NCBI GenBank assembly: GCA_049890035.1
Contig: JBMHCG010000036.1
Coordinates: 120,960-184,959, forward strand
Source: UBA11891 sp049890035
Lineage (GTDB): Bacteria; Bacteroidota; Bacteroidia; Flavobacteriales; Flavobacteriaceae
Reading direction: 5' to 3'
Length of the DNA: 64,000 nt
This document shows positions 60,720 to 64,000 of the stretch, one piece after another. The position numbers and the translations under genes are program-made. Within the stretch, counting starts at the first letter, position 1, and every line of letters starts with the position of its first letter. The notes beneath the pieces are model-generated. The model saw only the letters and a list, made by a program, of their open reading frames with translations. It was not told the DNA's origin and made no database searches.

Positions 60720-63700
60720 TTAAAAGTTAAATGATACAGCCAAAAGTGTAGACTTGGTCTGTGGATTGGTGAAATAGTCCAATCCAAATCCATTTCCTAC
60801 TCCATACTGGTTGGTTTCAGGATCAATTCCGGGAATGTTATTGATGTTGATCCAGTTTCGACCTGTCACAGTAAATCGGACACTATCCAGTCCCGTACTT
60901 TGCTTTAGGCCTGGAGAATCCAGGGTGTAGCCTAAAGATAATTCACGCACCTTCGTAAAAGTAGCATCATAAATGGAGAAATTATACGCTTGGTTGTCTC
61001 CAAAACCACCCCCGATTCCGGTTCGATACCACGTTTCATCTAACAAGACATTCCCCGCTCCAAAGTCTTTTATGTTCCCACGGACAGTCGTCCCGGAAGG
61101 AACAACATCACCCGCATAGTTCACTAAGTCTTGTGTCAGCGTTTCACGATTGGCTGTCGCTTGCGTGGTTCCAAAACGATTCAGAACGTGCAGTGTTCTC
61201 GGTGAAAATTCTCCTCCTTGTGAGTGTTCAACAACGACGTTGAGGTTCCACTTTTTGTACGTTAGATTCAACCCAAGACCTGCTCTCCAATCGGCGTTGG
61301 GGTCTCCTAGAACAACTTCACTTGTTGTAATTTGCGGAAACCCATTTTCGTCTAATATTAAACTTCCATCGGGATTGGTTTGGGAACCTGTTCCAAACAA
61401 TACGCCTAGTGGATGCCCCACGATTGCCCTTGAACTAACGGATGCCCCAGGGGTGAGACTTACTGAATCCGTTCCATAGAGATCTGTCACTAAGTTTTCG
61501 TTAGTGGACCAATTCAGCGTTGCATTCAGTAAAAGGTCTTCTTTCTGGATAGCATTCCAAGCCAAATCTATTTCAAAGCCTTCGTTTTCCATAGCTCCAA
61601 AGTTTCCATATTGAGTGGCAAAACCTGAAGAAGGGGAAAGACTAACATCCAACAATATTCCTTCAATGGTGTTGCTATAATAAGTCATGGATAAACTTAA
61701 ATTATTGTCTAAGAATCTCAGATCGGTTCCAATCTCGTACTCCGTTTTGATTTCAGGTTCCAAATTGGGATTCCCCAAGTTGTTGTCCAATCGATATCCA
61801 CCACCAAAAGATCCAATATTTAATGGATCACTATAGGTGCTGTAGGTAAACCCACCTTCAGCTAGGGTTTCAAAGCGGTGTGGTGATGGCTGAACCCCTA
61901 CTTGCCCGTAGGAAACTCTTAATTTTCCAAAAGAAAGAAAATCCGACGTTACAGCACTGTTGGTAAAGTTCCAAGCCACGTCTGCTGCAGGATAAAAGAA
62001 TGTTCCATCTATGGTAGAAGAAGCCTCCATACCTCCGCTAAGATTCACAAACAACTCGTCGGCGATATCGAAATTCAAAATTCCGTATCCACGATTGGAT
62101 TTTCTAAATGTTTTGAAGTTTTCAAAAGCGGACGCTTCAGCAGAAGTATTCAAAGAAGTGGTTTGTTTGGTGGAGTTCACCAAAAAGCCTGTAATTGTTC
62201 CAGAATTACGGTTATAGCGTCTATCGTTTAAACTCCAACCTAAGGTTGCTGTTAATCCTACCTTATCAGAAAGATCGAATTGTCCCCTTCCGATGAAATC
62301 AAAATTTACATCCTGGGTGGCTATCTCGTCTTCTTGATATGCTCCATTGACACGGGCTCCCCCGGCACTTCCAATGGGAAAGAAGTACACACGACGGTCA
62401 TCTGCTGCATCCACATTCCCCCTGGCAATGATTTCTAGCCATTCTGTAGGTGAAATTGTTAATTGCGGCGTCACCGTAAATCGGTTTACTTGTGTGGTAG
62501 CGGTCTGTTCAAAAAGTGTCCAGAGCGGATTGTTATAACTTGGGTTTGCACTATTACCTAAATAGCGTCGATAAGAACGGTGTCTTCTTGAAAATTCCTG
62601 GCCACCACTGTCGGTATAAGTACCCAAATAATCACGCCCATCAAAATCTGGTGGTGTTCGTAATAACCCTAACATAATTCCCGCTGTGTTAGAACTTTGT
62701 TGGATCCGATTGGAGTCTGTATAGGTGTAGGCTGCTTTGGTCGTTAAGCGCATAAAATCATTTAGTTTTGCATTGTAATTAAAGCGCAAATTGGTTCGAT
62801 CATAGGTAGCCTCTCTCATAATCCCATCTTGTTGCAAATTGGATAGGCTAAAGAAATAGGTATTACCTTCTGTTCCTCCGCTGATGGTTAAATCATTTTG
62901 CCAAAAAGCACCTGTCTGAAAGACAGAATCCCAGTTGCTTTCCACAAAAGTGTCTCGAGAGTTTTTGGTTGTAATAGGATAGTAAACAGTACCATCATTA
63001 GCCGTAAAATATCCTCCAGAAGTGTTGACCTCATCGGTGCCCCCTGCTCGGTCTGGGATATAATCCCCCCAAGATTCAGCACGGGTTGCCCCAAAACTGC
63101 CATTTCTTCCTTGTCCCCAAGTTGTTTGCATAGGAATGCGCTCGGATACTTCGTCGAAAGAATAGGTAGAATTATAGGTAATTTTGGCTTGGCCTTTCTG
63201 ACCGTCTTTGGTAGTGATCACCACCACCCCATTAGCCGCTCTACTCCCCCAAAGTGCCGCAGCAGAAGCCCCTTTGAGAATTTGTACGGAGGCGATGTCT
63301 GAAGGGTTGATATCATTGATTCGAGAACCTTGAGTGATCCCCCCTGAACGGCCACCTGTCAAACTGTTTCCTCCTGCATAGGAAGTCGTGTTATTTAAAG
63401 GAACACCATCCACAATGATTAACGGGTCACTGGCTCCTAAAATGGTATTGGCACCACGAATACGAATGGCACTTCCCGCTCCCGGGTCACCATTGGACCG
63501 TGATATCCGCAATCCAGAAGCCTTACCACTCAATGTATTGGCCAGGGTGGATTCTCCCGCCCGAACAACCGCTTTGGTGCTGACGATGGACGAAGTTGAT
63601 CCTTGTTTGTCTCTTGTTTCTGTAAACCCAAGTGCCGTTACGACAACTTCATTTAATAACTGAGTGTCCTCTTCGAGAAGGACATTAACGGTTGTTTGTC

Positions 63701-63953
63701 CTTCAACAGCAACTTGTTGTGCCAAAAAACCTGTGTAACTGATTTCTAACACACTGCTGTCGTCGGAAACCGTAATCTGGTAGTTTCCATCGAAGTCAGT
63801 GCTAACACCATTATCGGTGCCTTGCTCGATAACATTGGCACCCGGTAGGGGACCATTAGCATCGCTAATGGTTCCTCGGATCACTTTTTGTGCAAAAGCC
63901 CCCTGTGCTAGAACCAGAAGAAAAACTGTAAATTGTAATACTTTAATTTTCAT
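60720..63953 (-). CDS. SusC/RagA-family TonB-linked outer-membrane transporter
   Basis: A 1077-residue importer. The order is a signal peptide (VFLLVLAQGAFAQ), a carboxypeptidase-like regulatory domain (IRGTISDANGPLPGANVIEQ), a TonB-box-type link (LLNEVVVTALGFTETRDKQG), a plug domain (SGKASGLRISRSNGDPGAGS; IRIRGANTILGASDPLIIVD; IASVQILKGASAAALWGSRA) and a long barrel ending LLAVSFNF. It partners with the SusD-like protein encoded immediately downstream to import oligomers. The start at 63953 leaves 47 bases to the window edge, in which no clear consensus promoter was seen. Confidence 0.95.
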   Translation of the reverse strand: MKIKVLQFTVFLLVLAQGAFAQKVIRGTISDANGPLPGANVIEQGTDNGVSTDFDGNYQITVSDDSSVLEISYTGFLAQQVAVEGQTTVNVLLEEDTQLLNEVVVTALGFTETRDKQGSTSSIVSTKAVVRAGESTLANTLSGKASGLRISRSNGDPGAGSAIRIRGANTILGASDPLIIVDGVPLNNTTSYAGGNSLTGGRSGGITQGSRINDINPSDIASVQILKGASAAALWGSRAANGVVVITTKDGQKGQAKITYNSTYSFDEVSERIPMQTTWGQGRNGSFGATRAESWGDYIPDRAGGTDEVNTSGGYFTANDGTVYYPITTKNSRDTFVESNWDSVFQTGAFWQNDLTISGGTEGNTYFFSLSNLQQDGIMREATYDRTNLRFNYNAKLNDFMRLTTKAAYTYTDSNRIQQSSNTAGIMLGLLRTPPDFDGRDYLGTYTDSGGQEFSRRHRSYRRYLGNSANPSYNNPLWTLFEQTATTQVNRFTVTPQLTISPTEWLEIIARGNVDAADDRRVYFFPIGSAGGARVNGAYQEDEIATQDVNFDFIGRGQFDLSDKVGLTATLGWSLNDRRYNRNSGTITGFLVNSTKQTTSLNTSAEASAFENFKTFRKSNRGYGILNFDIADELFVNLSGGMEASSTIDGTFFYPAADVAWNFTNSAVTSDFLSFGKLRVSYGQVGVQPSPHRFETLAEGGFTYSTYSDPLNIGSFGGGYRLDNNLGNPNLEPEIKTEYEIGTDLRFLDNNLSLSMTYYSNTIEGILLDVSLSPSSGFATQYGNFGAMENEGFEIDLAWNAIQKEDLLLNATLNWSTNENLVTDLYGTDSVSLTPGASVSSRAIVGHPLGVLFGTGSQTNPDGSLILDENGFPQITTSEVVLGDPNADWRAGLGLNLTYKKWNLNVVVEHSQGGEFSPRTLHVLNRFGTTQATANRETLTQDLVNYAGDVVPSGTTVRGNIKDFGAGNVLLDETWYRTGIGGGFGDNQAYNFSIYDATFTKVRELSLGYTLDSPGLKQSTGLDSVRFTVTGRNWININNIPGIDPETNQYGVGNGFGLDYFTNPQTKSTLLAVSFNF

Positions 63954-64000
63954 GAATTTTGGTTATAAGTGACAAATTAACAAAAATTCCATACAATTGA

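Noticed and set aside
62898..63302. 134-residue plus-strand frame inside the susC-like gene
   Set aside because: Antisense to the conserved plug domain; no start signal or recognisable domain.
1..64000. CRISPR array, tRNA/rRNA genes, insertion sequences or prophage
   Set aside because: No regular short repeats, no cloverleaf or rRNA sequence, no transposase, integrase or phage structural genes were recognised by reading.

Overview
The window reads as one chromosomal stretch of a member of the Bacteroidota, most likely a marine-type flavobacterium. The evidence is a SusC/SusD pair, several TonB-dependent receptors, a PorP/SprF-like remnant, the long Bacteroidota type of IleS, a DksA/TraR-like protein next to lspA, many signal-peptidase-II lipoproteins, and promoters of the Bacteroidota form (TTG about 19-20 bases before TANNTTTG). 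Genes are packed tightly, no gap without a gene exceeds about 250 bases, and I found no tRNA, rRNA, CRISPR array, insertion sequence or prophage gene. Species cannot be named from sequence reading alone.

Layout. 1-9 kb: the tail of a TonB receptor, then ileS, a DksA-like gene, a small exported protein and lspA, a formyl-THF cyclo-ligase on the other strand, a broken PorP-like gene and uvrC. 9-15.4 kb: DUF3108 protein, M23 lipoprotein, pgi and a complete TonB receptor. 15.4-20.3 kb: recJ, rsmI and a coiled-coil protein leftward, tdk and alr rightward. 20.3-30.3 kb: asd, an S9 peptidase, the leftward fatty-acid/ribosome cluster yceD-rpmF-fabH-accB-accC, pdxA, ribE and a Na+/H+ antiporter. 30.3-37.2 kb: a small self-contained transcription unit with a perfect Shine-Dalgarno sequence, a serine hydrolase, a RimK-type S6-modification pair whose rimK is broken, a SOUL protein, kynureninase and a GDSL lipase. 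37.2-41.6 kb: a translationally coupled four-gene sugar cluster (galE, GH109-like enzyme, galactokinase-like kinase, nucleotidyltransferase). 41.8-47.5 kb: LysE exporter, Stealth phosphotransferase, methyltransferase, sugar isomerase, nitroreductase and pirin facing a Crp/Fnr regulator, and a candidate small RNA. 47.5-52.7 kb: a tetR-ABC-HlyD-TolC export operon. 52.8-64 kb: an orphan Rieske oxygenase, a DoxX-like gene with a stop codon, a D-aminoacylase-type amidohydrolase, DUF1569 protein, a sialate-esterase-like SGNH hydrolase, gamma-glutamyltransferase and a SusD/SusC pair.

The most notable points are: (i) the four-gene sugar cluster, which looks like a GalT-independent galactose/GalNAc salvage route; (ii) a 21-codon gene with its own promoter, perfect Shine-Dalgarno sequence, nested hairpin and terminator at 30.34-30.56 kb; (iii) a candidate small RNA at 47.44-47.51 kb; (iv) three independently damaged genes (PorP-like, rimK, DoxX-like), each explained by a specific small lesion; and (v) operator-like palindromes that sit exactly on the pirin and tetR promoters. 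Everything here rests on reading the sequence; no database search was run.
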